A stretch of DNA of 64,000 nt, taken from positions 1 through 64,000 of the forward strand of contig NZ_JAHKQF010000009.1 in NCBI RefSeq assembly GCF_018860965.1. The letters run 5' to 3'. Within the stretch, counting starts at the first letter, position 1; each line of letters starts with the position of its first letter. A program made the translations under genes and the position numbers. The DNA comes from Alteromonas sp. C1M14. GTDB lineage: Bacteria > Pseudomonadota > Gammaproteobacteria > Enterobacterales > Alteromonadaceae. Below, in pieces: positions 17,556-27,103 of this stretch. The notes beneath the pieces are model-generated. The model was not told where the DNA came from. It saw only the letters and a program-made list of their open reading frames with translations, and ran no database searches.

Positions 17556-19172
17556 TTACTCTTTAACAGTGGGATAAGTGATACCGAGTTGTTCCATATA
17601 GGTGTCGTACTTGTCCGGATCGTAGTAAAACTGTGACATATCGCCTTTAAATTCAGCCATGATCTCTTTGTTTAGATGTGTGGCAGGCTTATCTTGCTCA
17701 CGCAGTAACGGCGTGTAAGTTTCATTTTTGGTTTGTACATTTTTGTAGTAACCCCATGCGTTCTCTAGCAGGGCATCATCGGTGATCAAATCAAGTAATG
17801 TGAGCGCTTGAACTTTTGCTCCGGCCACAATTCCCTTGTGCGCGATAGGCGTTGCCATTGCCACTGCATTCGACCAGTTATGCCCTGGCAAATTGGGAAT
17901 ATTGGCAGGATAACGCAACGTAATGGTCGGCACTTGCCAGGAGATATCGCCAATGTCGTCTGAACCGCCACCCATGTTTTTATTCGGATCAGGTGGATCA
18001 GTCAGTTCGTCAATTTCAGTTTTTAATCCCTCAGGTGCTACGCCAATTTCCTTCTGCAAGGCTTTGGCCAAAGCGATATCGTCTTCACTCCACTGGGGCA
18101 TCCCCACCAGCTTGATATTTTCATAGGCATCTTCAGCCATGGGTTTATTCATGTGCTGTGGCCAAGCCGACCCTAACACCACCGAATCCCAGGTTGTGTT
18201 AGACATCATGGCGGCACCTTCGGCCATCTTATCGCCAATTTCCCATAACGCTTTGATATGGGGGTAGTCAGTTTCGCGAAGGAAATACCAACGACTGGCA
18301 ACAGGAGGAACAACGTTAGGCTGATCCCCACCATCGACCACGATAGAGTGGATGCGCTGGGATAATCGTAGATGTTCACGGCGATAGCTCATGCCCACTT
18401 CCATTAATTCCACGGCATCCAACGCACTTCGGCCCCGCCATGGCGACCCAGCACTGTGGGCCGACTCACCATAGAAGTTATACTGTACCGAGATCAGTCC
18501 GTTGCCTCGGCCATCTCCCCAACGGGTACTAAAGCCATTCCCCACGTGAGAGAAAAGCACCGCATCCACATCGTCAAAGTAGCCGTCCCGCACATAGTAA
18601 GCTTTGGTTCCCAATTGCTCTTCGGCTACGCCAGGCCACACTTTGATGGTACCTTGCAGGCCGTTGGCTTCCATGTATTCCTTCACCGCTAAAATAGCAA
18701 TGATATTCACAACCTGGCCCGAGTTATGACCTTCGCCGTGACCTGGCGCCCCTTTAAGAATGGGATCATGATACGCCACGCCAGGTTTTTGTGATGCTTT
18801 TGGAATGCCATCAATGTCAGAACCAAGTGCAATAACAGGTTCACCTTCTCCCCATGTTGCCATCCAAGCCGTGGGGATCCCGGAAATTCCCTTCTCTACG
18901 GTAAATCCATTTTCTTCTAAAATATCGGTGAGGTATTTGGATGTCTGATATTCCTGAAATCCCAGCTCACCAAAGCTGAAAATCATATCGTTCATCACCT
19001 GCACTTGCTTAGCCCGCGCATCCACAGCTTCAATTAACGCTTTTTTGGCATCCATTCTTTCGCTGGCAGACATACTGGCTGACGCTAGGGTCGGCCATGC
19101 CGACCCCGCGAGCGCCATGGCGACTAATGCAGAGCCGACTTTACGGGTAAAATGTTGTGATATTACTGACAT
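17556..19172 (-). CDS. Exported M20-type amidohydrolase (AbgB-like), copy 1
   Basis: 538 aa with a signal peptide (about residues 1-32). Same architecture as its neighbour: GHGEGHN at 144-150 with Glu147 in place of the usual cysteine ligand, E184-E185 in GVAEEQ, and LPGHNWSNA near the C-terminal third. Long identical blocks (for example SPWRGRSALDAVELM) show a recent tandem duplication. It starts 11 bp after the stop of the TonB-dependent receptor gene, so the receptor and the two hydrolases form one operon. The joint task is probably uptake of an amide-linked compound across the outer membrane and its periplasmic hydrolysis. Reaction type is fairly safe; substrate unknown. Confidence 0.86.
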   Translation of the reverse strand: MSVISQHFTRKVGSALVAMALAGSAWPTLASASMSASERMDAKKALIEAVDARAKQVQVMNDMIFSFGELGFQEYQTSKYLTDILEENGFTVEKGISGIPTAWMATWGEGEPVIALGSDIDGIPKASQKPGVAYHDPILKGAPGHGEGHNSGQVVNIIAILAVKEYMEANGLQGTIKVWPGVAEEQLGTKAYYVRDGYFDDVDAVLFSHVGNGFSTRWGDGRGNGLISVQYNFYGESAHSAGSPWRGRSALDAVELMEVGMSYRREHLRLSQRIHSIVVDGGDQPNVVPPVASRWYFLRETDYPHIKALWEIGDKMAEGAAMMSNTTWDSVVLGSAWPQHMNKPMAEDAYENIKLVGMPQWSEDDIALAKALQKEIGVAPEGLKTEIDELTDPPDPNKNMGGGSDDIGDISWQVPTITLRYPANIPNLPGHNWSNAVAMATPIAHKGIVAGAKVQALTLLDLITDDALLENAWGYYKNVQTKNETYTPLLREQDKPATHLNKEIMAEFKGDMSQFYYDPDKYDTYMEQLGITYPTVKE

Positions 19173-19183
19173 GGTTTACTCCC

Positions 19184-22003
19184 TTACATTTCTAGACGGA
19201 AGCCGACTTTAAACTGGCGACCTAGCACATCGTACAAACCACGGTTAGTCGACAGATAACCCGCTCGGTTCTCAGAACCTTGATATGCTGGGAACGTCAC
19301 TTCAGCGGGATCAGAGTTCATGAGATTACGTACTTGTAAATAGAGCTCTAAAGTACTGGCATCGCTAAAGGGGATAGTTTTTGATGCGTAAGCATCTAAA
19401 TAAACTTTTGCAGCCACATGATTGTCGTTAATGGTGTAATTCGGCGCCGTGCTTACTGGGCAGTTGGATGAACATTCAATATAAGCATTGCTTAACGTTC
19501 CTTCACTGATACCCCGTGCTGTTAAATCAAAGCGCATATCATCAAGATCGTAGGTCACTGACGCACGATATTTCCAATCCGGCGTACTGTTCGCCACAGA
19601 ACCGGCTTCATCAATCGCGGTAACACCGTTGTCCGTGATGGCTTCTAAATAATTGGTTGCTAAGAATCGCAACTTAAAGGAACCTGGAGCGCCTGCTACG
19701 ATATCTGCCGTATCAAAGCGATAGGTTAAATCATAATCTATGCCCTTTGCGGTCATTGAGTTAAGGTTTTCATACAACAAGTTGATGGTTTGCAGGGTAC
19801 CGCTTGAATCGTAAACCATGTTGTCGCAGTAACGCTCTACTCCGTATTCCACACAGTATTCTGCGGTTGAATCGGCTGTTACGTAACTAATAACACCATC
19901 AATTTCCACATCATAATAATCGATAGTGGCAGAGAACCCTTCTAGGAATGACGGTCTCAAGACCACACCTACCCCCCAGGAATCAGCTTCTTCTGGGCTA
20001 ACATCTGGGTTGCCCTGTAGGTTCTGAACCATAGGTACAGACTCACCATCAATGGTGACTGAGTTTGAACGAGCTGTGCCCGCCGCATACAATTCTGATA
20101 AATTAGGAGCTCGAATGTCTTTCGAACGGGTTAAACGGAATGTGGCATCATCAATGGGTGTCCAGGTTAAGCCGCTTTTCCATGTGGTTACGCCGCCCGA
20201 AGTACTGTAATCGGTATACCGTACTGCACCGTTAAAATCTAAATCATCCATAACGGGAACTAACATTTCTACATAAGCTTCTTTCACGTTGTAAGAACCT
20301 GTTGTCACTTTGTAGTTACCGTACTTCCAGCCCGTTGTATATTCTTCATCTACCGAACCGCCCATTTCTTCACTGCGGTATTCGGCACCAAATGCTAAGG
20401 AAATTGGTCCCGCCCAACCTTCAAGATCATTGGTACTAAAGTTAATGGCTGCCACTTGTTGCGTAAAATCTTGCTTACGTCGAGGTTGGCCTAATACATA
20501 ATCTAAAGCTTCTTCGCTGGCTACCCCTACCCCTAAGCGGTTTAACGGCACACAACCATTGCTAGGATCGGTTAAGGTAGAACGACATACAATGTCGCCA
20601 CTATCAGGGTCAACCACTGCATCCGTGGCCAAAGTTAATCGTTCGGTATTGTAGGTAGGCGTCATATGTTCATCGGTATTGGTCTTACCATACTGGTAAT
20701 ACGCATCCCAGGTGAAGAACTTATCTGACATCATAAATTCGCCATTAGCCCCGGCTACAATACGAGTGGTATCCCGTTTGTTGTTGCTTCCCGATGCTGG
20801 CATATCGACGTTACTGGTATTCATAGAAAAGCTATCTAAACCTAGCTCTGCCATTTGTGCGGCGACAGAATCGGGTAAATAGGCATTATCGGCGTAAATG
20901 GTGACGCCTGTGGAAGTAGGATTAATATAGTAGCTTAACCCTTCGTATTCCGCGTACGACCCTTGTAAAAACACTTCTGTATCGCCTAGCATCCAACTTA
21001 AGCGCCCAAAAAAGTTATTTCTGTCAATTTCTGCTGCCAATGAATTGGTACCAATCATGCCTGAGGTGGTGTATTGCCAGTCACCGCCAATCATCCATTG
21101 TCCAGAAACATCACCATAAGCGAGTTGACCAGGAGAGCCGTCGACACCAAAGTAAGTGCCCTGCAAAGGACCGGATGAAATTAACCCACCAGGTGTGTAA
21201 CTTGAAATACCGATGCCGTTACCCACGTAGTAAAAAGGCGCGCCTTCAGAGGTATCTGGGTTAATAATGGCAACGCTGCCATCTTCGGCGTAATCCCGGG
21301 TGGTATTATGAATACCATTGGCATGAAAGGTTTCACCACTTAGTAATAAGTGGCCATCACCATTACCGAGTTCAGTACCGTAAGTAAGTACAATTTTATT
21401 GTTTTCTCGATCGCCGTAAGTTGTTTCACCGTATTCGACTTCGGTTTTAAACCCGGTGTATTCTTTGTCTAGTATAAAGTTAACCACACCACTAATAGCA
21501 TCTGAGCCATACACCGACGACGCCCCACCGGTCACAATATCTACCCGCTTTATAAGCGATTGGGGGAAGGTATTGGTATCTACCTCGCCGGTAGATGCTG
21601 ACACCACTGAACGCTGTCCATCGAACAGCACCAAGGTACGCCCTGTACCTAAGCCACGAAGGTTAAGTGCTGCTATACCCGATGCTCCGTTACTTAACGA
21701 ACCTGAACTTGTAGACGCGGTACTACTCCCGGTAACCGATGGCATGGTGTTAACAAAATCAGCCACACTATTTGGCGCAAATGTATTTATGTCCTCCTCT
21801 GACATAGAGGCAACAGGCGTGGGTGTATCGTACCCATCTCGGGATACACGAGAACCGGTAACCTGTATAGATTCCATCTTTTGTTCGTCAACAGCGGTTG
21901 AAGTAGATGCCTGCTCCTGCGCGAGTGCAGGCAGGGAAAGTGCGCTAGCTATTGCTGCCGCCAGTGTTAGCTTTTGGGTCTTAAACGATACCTTTGCCTT
22001 CAT
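19184..22003 (-). CDS. TonB-dependent outer-membrane receptor (M20 operon)
   Basis: 939 aa. Signal peptide MKAKVSFKTQKLTLAAAIAS...ALA, then a TonB-box-like stretch KMESIQVTGSRV. The plug domain has the usual NLRGLGTGRTLVLFDGQR and GGASSVYGSDAISGVVNFIL segments. The rest is a 22-strand beta-barrel ending in an aromatic-poor C-terminal strand QFKVGFRLEM. It belongs to the large Proteobacterial 'TonB receptor with oar-like plug' group that imports peptides, amino-acid conjugates or complex glycans. It is first in an operon with two amidohydrolases, which suggests that it imports their substrate. A Zur-like palindrome lies 444 bp upstream. Confidence 0.92.
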   Translation of the reverse strand: MKAKVSFKTQKLTLAAAIASALSLPALAQEQASTSTAVDEQKMESIQVTGSRVSRDGYDTPTPVASMSEEDINTFAPNSVADFVNTMPSVTGSSTASTSSGSLSNGASGIAALNLRGLGTGRTLVLFDGQRSVVSASTGEVDTNTFPQSLIKRVDIVTGGASSVYGSDAISGVVNFILDKEYTGFKTEVEYGETTYGDRENNKIVLTYGTELGNGDGHLLLSGETFHANGIHNTTRDYAEDGSVAIINPDTSEGAPFYYVGNGIGISSYTPGGLISSGPLQGTYFGVDGSPGQLAYGDVSGQWMIGGDWQYTTSGMIGTNSLAAEIDRNNFFGRLSWMLGDTEVFLQGSYAEYEGLSYYINPTSTGVTIYADNAYLPDSVAAQMAELGLDSFSMNTSNVDMPASGSNNKRDTTRIVAGANGEFMMSDKFFTWDAYYQYGKTNTDEHMTPTYNTERLTLATDAVVDPDSGDIVCRSTLTDPSNGCVPLNRLGVGVASEEALDYVLGQPRRKQDFTQQVAAINFSTNDLEGWAGPISLAFGAEYRSEEMGGSVDEEYTTGWKYGNYKVTTGSYNVKEAYVEMLVPVMDDLDFNGAVRYTDYSTSGGVTTWKSGLTWTPIDDATFRLTRSKDIRAPNLSELYAAGTARSNSVTIDGESVPMVQNLQGNPDVSPEEADSWGVGVVLRPSFLEGFSATIDYYDVEIDGVISYVTADSTAEYCVEYGVERYCDNMVYDSSGTLQTINLLYENLNSMTAKGIDYDLTYRFDTADIVAGAPGSFKLRFLATNYLEAITDNGVTAIDEAGSVANSTPDWKYRASVTYDLDDMRFDLTARGISEGTLSNAYIECSSNCPVSTAPNYTINDNHVAAKVYLDAYASKTIPFSDASTLELYLQVRNLMNSDPAEVTFPAYQGSENRAGYLSTNRGLYDVLGRQFKVGFRLEM

Positions 22004-22446
22004 AGTGGTTTTCCTGTGTGAGACTGTGCTTGCTGAACTGTTGATTATTATTTGCGTCAGACGCTTGTCGACGCATGCCTATTTCAGTGATCCTTCACTT
22101 TCCAAAAAGTGATGAGTGACTCAACAGACAATTGCACAAGGCATACCCAAAACATTGTTTTAAATAATTTTTATTGAAAGTAAATTATTCTTGGGGAATT
22201 AAACACATAGGAAAAAAGCATTAAACACACGAATTTCAGGCTCTTAGAGCTCATAAATAAATCTATTAACAAACAATAAACACATAAATAATATTTATCC
22301 AAAAGTGATGAAATTAATTAAATATGTTTATGCCAGAAAAAACGCATAATTATTTTTTATAGGTAAATTAACTTACTTTATGATTAGCAAAAATTTGCAC
22401 ATTTTTAATGCAGGGAGGGAAAATTGAAGGAATACCACAACACGGA

Positions 22447-22461
22447 TGTTATATCATAACA
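22447..22461. promoter_or_regulatory. Zur-like palindrome
   Basis: TGTTATATCATAACA matches 13 of 15 bases of the perfect palindrome at 59452-59466 in front of the zinc receptor gene. With one more base on each side it is a perfect 7-3-7 inverted repeat (ATGTTAT-atc-ATAACAT). Distance to the TonB gene start is 444 bp, long for a classical promoter site. Confidence 0.45.
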
Positions 22462-22637
22462 TTTATTAAAATGTAAAATATTCATCCTAAAAAAACAGGT
22501 TATTGTCGCAATTTAGTGCGCGAAAGTAAGGATTACAAAGGGGTAGAGGAAGGTGCTATGGATCTATTATTAAGGAAGAATGACAATGTTACGAATATAC
22601 ACAATACATAAAAACACCATGTAAAAAATAGGAAAAG

Positions 22638-22679
22638 ATGGTGCAATACTGAATAAATACCCAATCGTTACTGCACCAT
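22638..22679 (-). repeat. Inverted repeat downstream of cydC
   Basis: ATGGTGCA (22638-22645) pairs with TGCACCAT (22672-22679) around a 26-nt loop, 50 bp beyond the cydC stop. It may be a transcript-end hairpin of the cyd operon; no strong T-run follows. Confidence 0.35.
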
Positions 22680-22729
22680 TATGGTATCAATAAGTTCAAT
22701 GCCTTATCGTTAGTTTTCGGCAATTGAAC

Positions 22730-24238
22730 TCACATTTTAATCAATACAGGGGATTCTTTGTGTACAACGTCGGGTAAAACATGTGTCGCGACAATCACTA
22801 ACGAGGTCTTTGACTGCGCAATTAAAGAGTGGGCGACCCCCTCTATGTTGTCCTGATCTAACCCCTCAAAAGGCTCATCAATTAACCATACCGCAGGGTT
22901 AGCTAACCAGGTTCTAGCCAATGATAAGCGCCTAGCCTCACCGCCAGATAAGCGCCTTCCCCCTTTACCTAACCAAGCCTCAAGGTCGGTTAAATAACCT
23001 AAACCAACAAGGCTCAGTGCCTGTTGCGCGTCGTCATCGGCCAACTGCCGATTATTTGGTGCCAGATTCATTTTTAACGTGGCTTCTAAAATAACAGGCG
23101 ATTGTTCTACGTAGATCCAATTTTTGCGCCTACCCGCTTTTACCGGTTTACCATCAAAAAACAAACTTCCCCGCGACTGAGTCATGCCAGCGAGGGCCAA
23201 CAACAAAGATGACTTGCCGCAACCAGAAGGGCCAGACAAGATCACCAAACCCTTGGCCGGCAATTCAGCGTCCATGCCTTTTGTTAAATAGGCCGACTGA
23301 AAATCCTTAAGTCCAATGTGATGAGTGGCTTCATCGCCGACCACATCTGGCAACGCCTCGCCTTCATTCAGCTGCACCGCCTCGTTCGCCTTGCGATAAC
23401 GTCCGAAGTGAGCAGCGGTTGTCAGTGGACGCCCCAGCCAGTCAGTGATGCTTAACAACAGCATAGGTACAATAAGTGATGTAGGTTGGTGAAAGCCTTG
23501 GTTGTCATTCAAGATAAACAGCATCAATAAGCCTACGATAGACAAGCCTTGCATACACCACAATGCCCACTGTCCAGCCGACTCTATCCGTTGGTGATCA
23601 CGCCACACCTTACGTAAATCCGGCGCCGAGGGAAACTTACCCTGGTGTTCTTTTAGCTGCATATGCCAAAGGCTACTGCTACTTAAAAAGTGTTCTGACT
23701 GAAAACGAAAGTCGGTTTCTTGCTGAACCTGTTTTTGCGCAATCCTAAGACCATAAAAAACCAACCACCCAGTAAGCAGCATCCAGCTTAACGCCATCAT
23801 CCACATAACCTGAGTACCCGGTAGCGCAAGACTGCTCACAATAGCAACCGACAACACTATCAGCACCACAGCACTCGCTTGATGAGCTACCCAGCCCACC
23901 CATATAGATGAGAGGGTTTCAGTTTGTGTAGCAAGTCGTTCAACGTCGCCGGCACGGGTCGGTAAATATTTGTCTTTGAGGCGAGAAAAAAGCTCACTTC
24001 GCAGCCAGGTGGTGCGCCCCAACAAGTCGTGGTGAGCCAACCACATATGCCCATAGCCAGCGCCTATTCGCACTAACGCCAAACCACGTATGATGACAGC
24101 GGGCAACATATAATTAAAGTTAGCCGGCACCAGCGCACATGCAGCAATAAACCAACTAGAAAAAATAAGAATGAGTAAACCGGCACTGGTATGAATGATG
24201 GCCAATAGCAAGCTTATAAAGGGAATACGCCCTAACAT
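22730..24238 (-). CDS. cydC: Thiol reductant ABC exporter subunit CydC
   Basis: 502 aa from the ATG at 24236-24238, which has GGAGG eight bases upstream and overlaps the cydD stop by 7 nt; a start at 24310 would lie deep inside cydD. Six transmembrane helices fill the first 300 residues. The ATPase domain follows with Walker A LSGPSGCGKSS, signature RRLSGGEARR and Walker B AVWLIDEPFEG. CydDC is a heterodimeric inner-membrane ABC exporter of cysteine and glutathione needed for assembly of cytochrome bd and periplasmic cytochromes. Position directly after cydAB-X-D confirms the role. Last gene of the cluster. Confidence 0.92.
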   Translation of the reverse strand: MLGRIPFISLLLAIIHTSAGLLILIFSSWFIAACALVPANFNYMLPAVIIRGLALVRIGAGYGHMWLAHHDLLGRTTWLRSELFSRLKDKYLPTRAGDVERLATQTETLSSIWVGWVAHQASAVVLIVLSVAIVSSLALPGTQVMWMMALSWMLLTGWLVFYGLRIAQKQVQQETDFRFQSEHFLSSSSLWHMQLKEHQGKFPSAPDLRKVWRDHQRIESAGQWALWCMQGLSIVGLLMLFILNDNQGFHQPTSLIVPMLLLSITDWLGRPLTTAAHFGRYRKANEAVQLNEGEALPDVVGDEATHHIGLKDFQSAYLTKGMDAELPAKGLVILSGPSGCGKSSLLLALAGMTQSRGSLFFDGKPVKAGRRKNWIYVEQSPVILEATLKMNLAPNNRQLADDDAQQALSLVGLGYLTDLEAWLGKGGRRLSGGEARRLSLARTWLANPAVWLIDEPFEGLDQDNIEGVAHSLIAQSKTSLVIVATHVLPDVVHKESPVLIKM

Positions 24239-25836
24239 GTAATGCCTCCATCTTTGACCACCCAATGCTGAGTAAACCAGTCTTGTGATAGGGGTTTGTG
24301 GGATGCCCAAATGACGGTTGCATCATGACTGGCTTGTTGGATAAGCGCTGAAATTTCGTCATGTTGCTGGGCAGGTAGATGGGCCGTAGGTTCATCGAGC
24401 AGCCACACTTGGGGTTGGCGTAACAACACCCGGGCAATGGCAAGCCGTTGCCCTTGTCCGCCAGAAAGGGGCGGATGTTCCCCCATCAGGGTATGGATAT
24501 CTTGTGGTAACGCCGCCACCCAGTCAGCCAATCCCACCGCATTCAACACCTGATGCAAGTTTTCATCTGTATAGTGGCCGCCTAACGTGAGGTTATCTTT
24601 CACGCTACATGGCAGCACCACCGGCGTTTGGGTAAGTAGGGCATAATCTTCTAGCGGGTTTTGTAACCCCGCTCTTTGTCCGCAAAGATACTCCATTAAA
24701 ACCGTTTTACCCGCCCCCGAGGGCCCACTTAGCAATATCTTATCGCCGCGGGTTAAGGTAATCCCTTTCGTTTGTAAATCAGGGGCGTAGGTCAATGGTC
24801 CACTTAAGCTTAAGGTTTGTAACGGACGCCCTTGGCTTGCTGATGATGCTCCCGCCTCACTTAGCAAATCTTGTAAAGCATCCTTAGCGGCTTCGGCTTG
24901 GGCCTTTTGATGATAAAACTGCCCGAGCTTTTTCATTTCCGCCAACAATAAAGGCGCGGTCAGTAGCAACCAAAGCCCTTGCTGTAAATTAATGGCCTCC
25001 CCTAAATCAAACTCTCCCAATAAGGTAAAGCCGATATAAACGGCAATAAGAGCCACCGCTAAAGTAGAAAAAAAGTCGAGTACCGTTGTCGATAAAAACG
25101 CGATGGACACCACTTTCATGGTGCGATCACGAAGCCGACGCCCGGCCTTGTCTAAAAGCTGTTGCTGAGCATCGTGAGCTTGAAACATCGTTAGCAAGGG
25201 TAACGCGGATAACCGATCAACAAACAACCGTCCTAGCCTTTCTAATGCAATAAAGTGCTTTCGGTGTAACGATGCGGCACCTTTGCCTACCAGTACCATA
25301 AACAATGGCACAATAGGAAGTGTGATCAGTAAGCTAGCGCCCACCACCAAATTGACAATAAAAATCGCTACCAAGGCAATAAGGGGAACCACTACCGCGA
25401 CCATTTGTTGAACGCGATAATCAAAATGCCAGTTCACCACGGCGGGTATGTGCATTTGCCAGAGGGTTTGCCAATAAAAAGTAGAATGCTGTCGAAGCAA
25501 CGCATGCTGCTGGTGAAAAAATGTGGCCATCAAACGCTGTTGCAAAACCGCCGATAGCTGCAAACGTTTGTGATGGTTTAAGAATATAGCGAGTCCGGTG
25601 GATATCCACACCACCACCAAACCCATCGCCGTAAGCCACAGCATTGTGCGACTCGCACTGTGTCCGTCAATAACCCATTGACTGACAATACCGGCAAAAC
25701 CCCAGTACGCGGCAATTAAGGCGATGTCTTTTAACACCTGTAGAAAAGTTAATGCCACCAAGATGCCGTTTGAGGCGGCATCAGAGGTGGCGACTGATTG
25801 CTGAAACCAGCGCGATAAAGTTTGGGAACGACTCAA
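24232..25836 (-). CDS. cydD: Thiol reductant ABC exporter subunit CydD
   Basis: 534 aa. It starts at a TTG (25834-25836) with AGGGA just upstream, inside the end of cydX. Six transmembrane helices are seen in residues 25-300, then the nucleotide-binding domain with Walker A LSGPSGAGKTV, signature PLSGGQGQR and Walker B QVWLLDEP. Partner of CydC. Spacing to cydX (8 bp) and the 7-bp overlap with cydC indicate translation from one transcript. The length is shorter than the 588 aa of E. coli CydD, which is common for marine homologues. Confidence 0.92.
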   Translation of the reverse strand: MSRSQTLSRWFQQSVATSDAASNGILVALTFLQVLKDIALIAAYWGFAGIVSQWVIDGHSASRTMLWLTAMGLVVVWISTGLAIFLNHHKRLQLSAVLQQRLMATFFHQQHALLRQHSTFYWQTLWQMHIPAVVNWHFDYRVQQMVAVVVPLIALVAIFIVNLVVGASLLITLPIVPLFMVLVGKGAASLHRKHFIALERLGRLFVDRLSALPLLTMFQAHDAQQQLLDKAGRRLRDRTMKVVSIAFLSTTVLDFFSTLAVALIAVYIGFTLLGEFDLGEAINLQQGLWLLLTAPLLLAEMKKLGQFYHQKAQAEAAKDALQDLLSEAGASSASQGRPLQTLSLSGPLTYAPDLQTKGITLTRGDKILLSGPSGAGKTVLMEYLCGQRAGLQNPLEDYALLTQTPVVLPCSVKDNLTLGGHYTDENLHQVLNAVGLADWVAALPQDIHTLMGEHPPLSGGQGQRLAIARVLLRQPQVWLLDEPTAHLPAQQHDEISALIQQASHDATVIWASHKPLSQDWFTQHWVVKDGGITC

Positions 25837-25844
25837 GTTATCCC

Positions 25845-25958
25845 TTATTCTTCGTTATCGGGGCGGTCCAGGTTCTCTGTGGCTTCTAGCCACATGGCGT
25901 TAATAATACCAAATGAACAAGCTAACAATACGCCTAGTATCCAAGTGAAATACCACAT
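25845..25958 (-). CDS. cydX: Cytochrome bd small subunit CydX
   Basis: 37 aa, the same length as E. coli CydX. It reads MWYFTWILGVLLACSFGII followed by NAMWLEATE and an acidic tail DRPDNEE. One transmembrane helix, a WYFTWILG start and the LEA motif after the helix are the family hallmarks. CydX stabilises the haem sites of the CydAB oxidase. It has AGGAGG eight bases before the ATG, starts 8 bp after cydB, and is followed 8 bp later by cydD. Easily missed because of its size. Confidence 0.92.
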   Translation of the reverse strand: MWYFTWILGVLLACSFGIINAMWLEATENLDRPDNEE

Positions 25959-25966
25959 ATAGCCTC

Positions 25967-27103
25967 CTAGTAAATAGCGTGAGATTTGTTTAAATCAGAT
26001 TGTTTCACCCGGCCACGCATTACATAAAATCCATACGCGGTATAAGACAATACAATGGGAACAAATATGCAAGCGACAACAAACATTACACGAAGGGTAA
26101 ATTCGCTGGATGTTGCATCCCACATGGTCAAACTATCATTAGGAACAGTGCTGCTTGGCATTAAAAACGGGAACATAGAAAAGCCCGCAGTTAATATCAC
26201 GCCTGCTATCATGGCAGAACTGGATACAAATGCCCATCCAGCGCGACCAATTTTAGAGAAAAAGCTGCATGCCATACCACCCGCAATACCCAATGCCGGA
26301 GCAATGATCATCCAAGGGTATAGGCTGTAGTTATTTAACCAAGCGCCTGTCTGGGTAATAACGGTTTTTACTGTGGGGTTTGATACGGCAGAAGTATCAA
26401 CCGTAGAGGAGATAATGTACCCATCGATACCAAACGCCACCCATACACCGGCTAATACAAACAGCACCACGGTTGCGAGTGATAAAACCACCGACGTTGT
26501 CCGTGCTCTTGATTCAATAAAACCATCGGTTTTCATTTGCAAGTAAGTAGCACCGTGATTTAGCAGTAACGCCACAGAAACTAAACCGGTAAGGATACCA
26601 AAGGGGTTCAACAAGCCGAAAAATGACCCGGTGTAAGTTGAACGCAGTACGTTATCGAATGAATATGGCACGCCTTGTAACAGGTTACCAAACGCAACAC
26701 CAAAGATAAGTGCAGGTACAAAACCGCCGGCAAATAAGGCCCAATCCCAGTTTGTACGCCATCTATCACTGGGTAATTTACTGCGATAATCAAACCCTAA
26801 AGGTCGCATCCATAACGCAGCAAGCGTTAAGAATAGGGCAATATAAAAACCTGAAAAGGCGGTAGCATAGATCATCGGCCAAGCAGCGAATATTGCGCCA
26901 CCTGCGGTGATAAACCAGACCTGGTTACCGTCCCAGTGTGGCCCAATCGTGTTAATCATTACCCGACGCTCTTCATCAGTACGACCGATAATTGTCAGTA
27001 AGGCACCGACCCCTAAATCAAAACCATCTGTTATAGCAAAACCGATGAGTAGGACACCCACAAGTACCCACCAAATAACGCGCAGAACTTCATAATCGAT
27101 CAT
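25967..27103 (-). CDS. cydB: Cytochrome bd ubiquinol oxidase subunit II
   Basis: 378 aa (E. coli 379). It starts with an ATG that overlaps the cydA stop by 4 nt (ATGA). It carries the CydB opening [19 protein letters not shown] followed by DGFDLG, the [17 protein letters not shown] segment, and nine predicted transmembrane helices. It forms the structural partner of CydA in the high-affinity bd oxidase, which reduces O2 to water with quinol and helps under low oxygen or sulfide/NO stress. Confidence 0.96.
   Translation of the reverse strand: MIDYEVLRVIWWVLVGVLLIGFAITDGFDLGVGALLTIIGRTDEERRVMINTIGPHWDGNQVWFITAGGAIFAAWPMIYATAFSGFYIALFLTLAALWMRPLGFDYRSKLPSDRWRTNWDWALFAGGFVPALIFGVAFGNLLQGVPYSFDNVLRSTYTGSFFGLLNPFGILTGLVSVALLLNHGATYLQMKTDGFIESRARTTSVVLSLATVVLFVLAGVWVAFGIDGYIISSTVDTSAVSNPTVKTVITQTGAWLNNYSLYPWMIIAPALGIAGGMACSFFSKIGRAGWAFVSSSAMIAGVILTAGFSMFPFLMPSSTVPNDSLTMWDATSSEFTLRVMFVVACIFVPIVLSYTAYGFYVMRGRVKQSDLNKSHAIY

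Larger units (their letters stand above)
22004..22729. other. Long AT-rich intergenic region
   Basis: 726 bp between the start of the TonB/amidohydrolase operon and the end of cydC. It is very AT-rich, has no convincing ORF, and contains one Zur-like palindrome (22447-22461) and an 8-bp inverted repeat (22638-22679). Most of it looks like promoter or leader sequence for the receptor gene. Confidence 0.5.

Noticed and set aside
24238..24310. Upstream start for cydC
   Set aside because: It would overlap cydD by 79 bp; the ATG at 24236-24238 has GGAGG at ideal distance.
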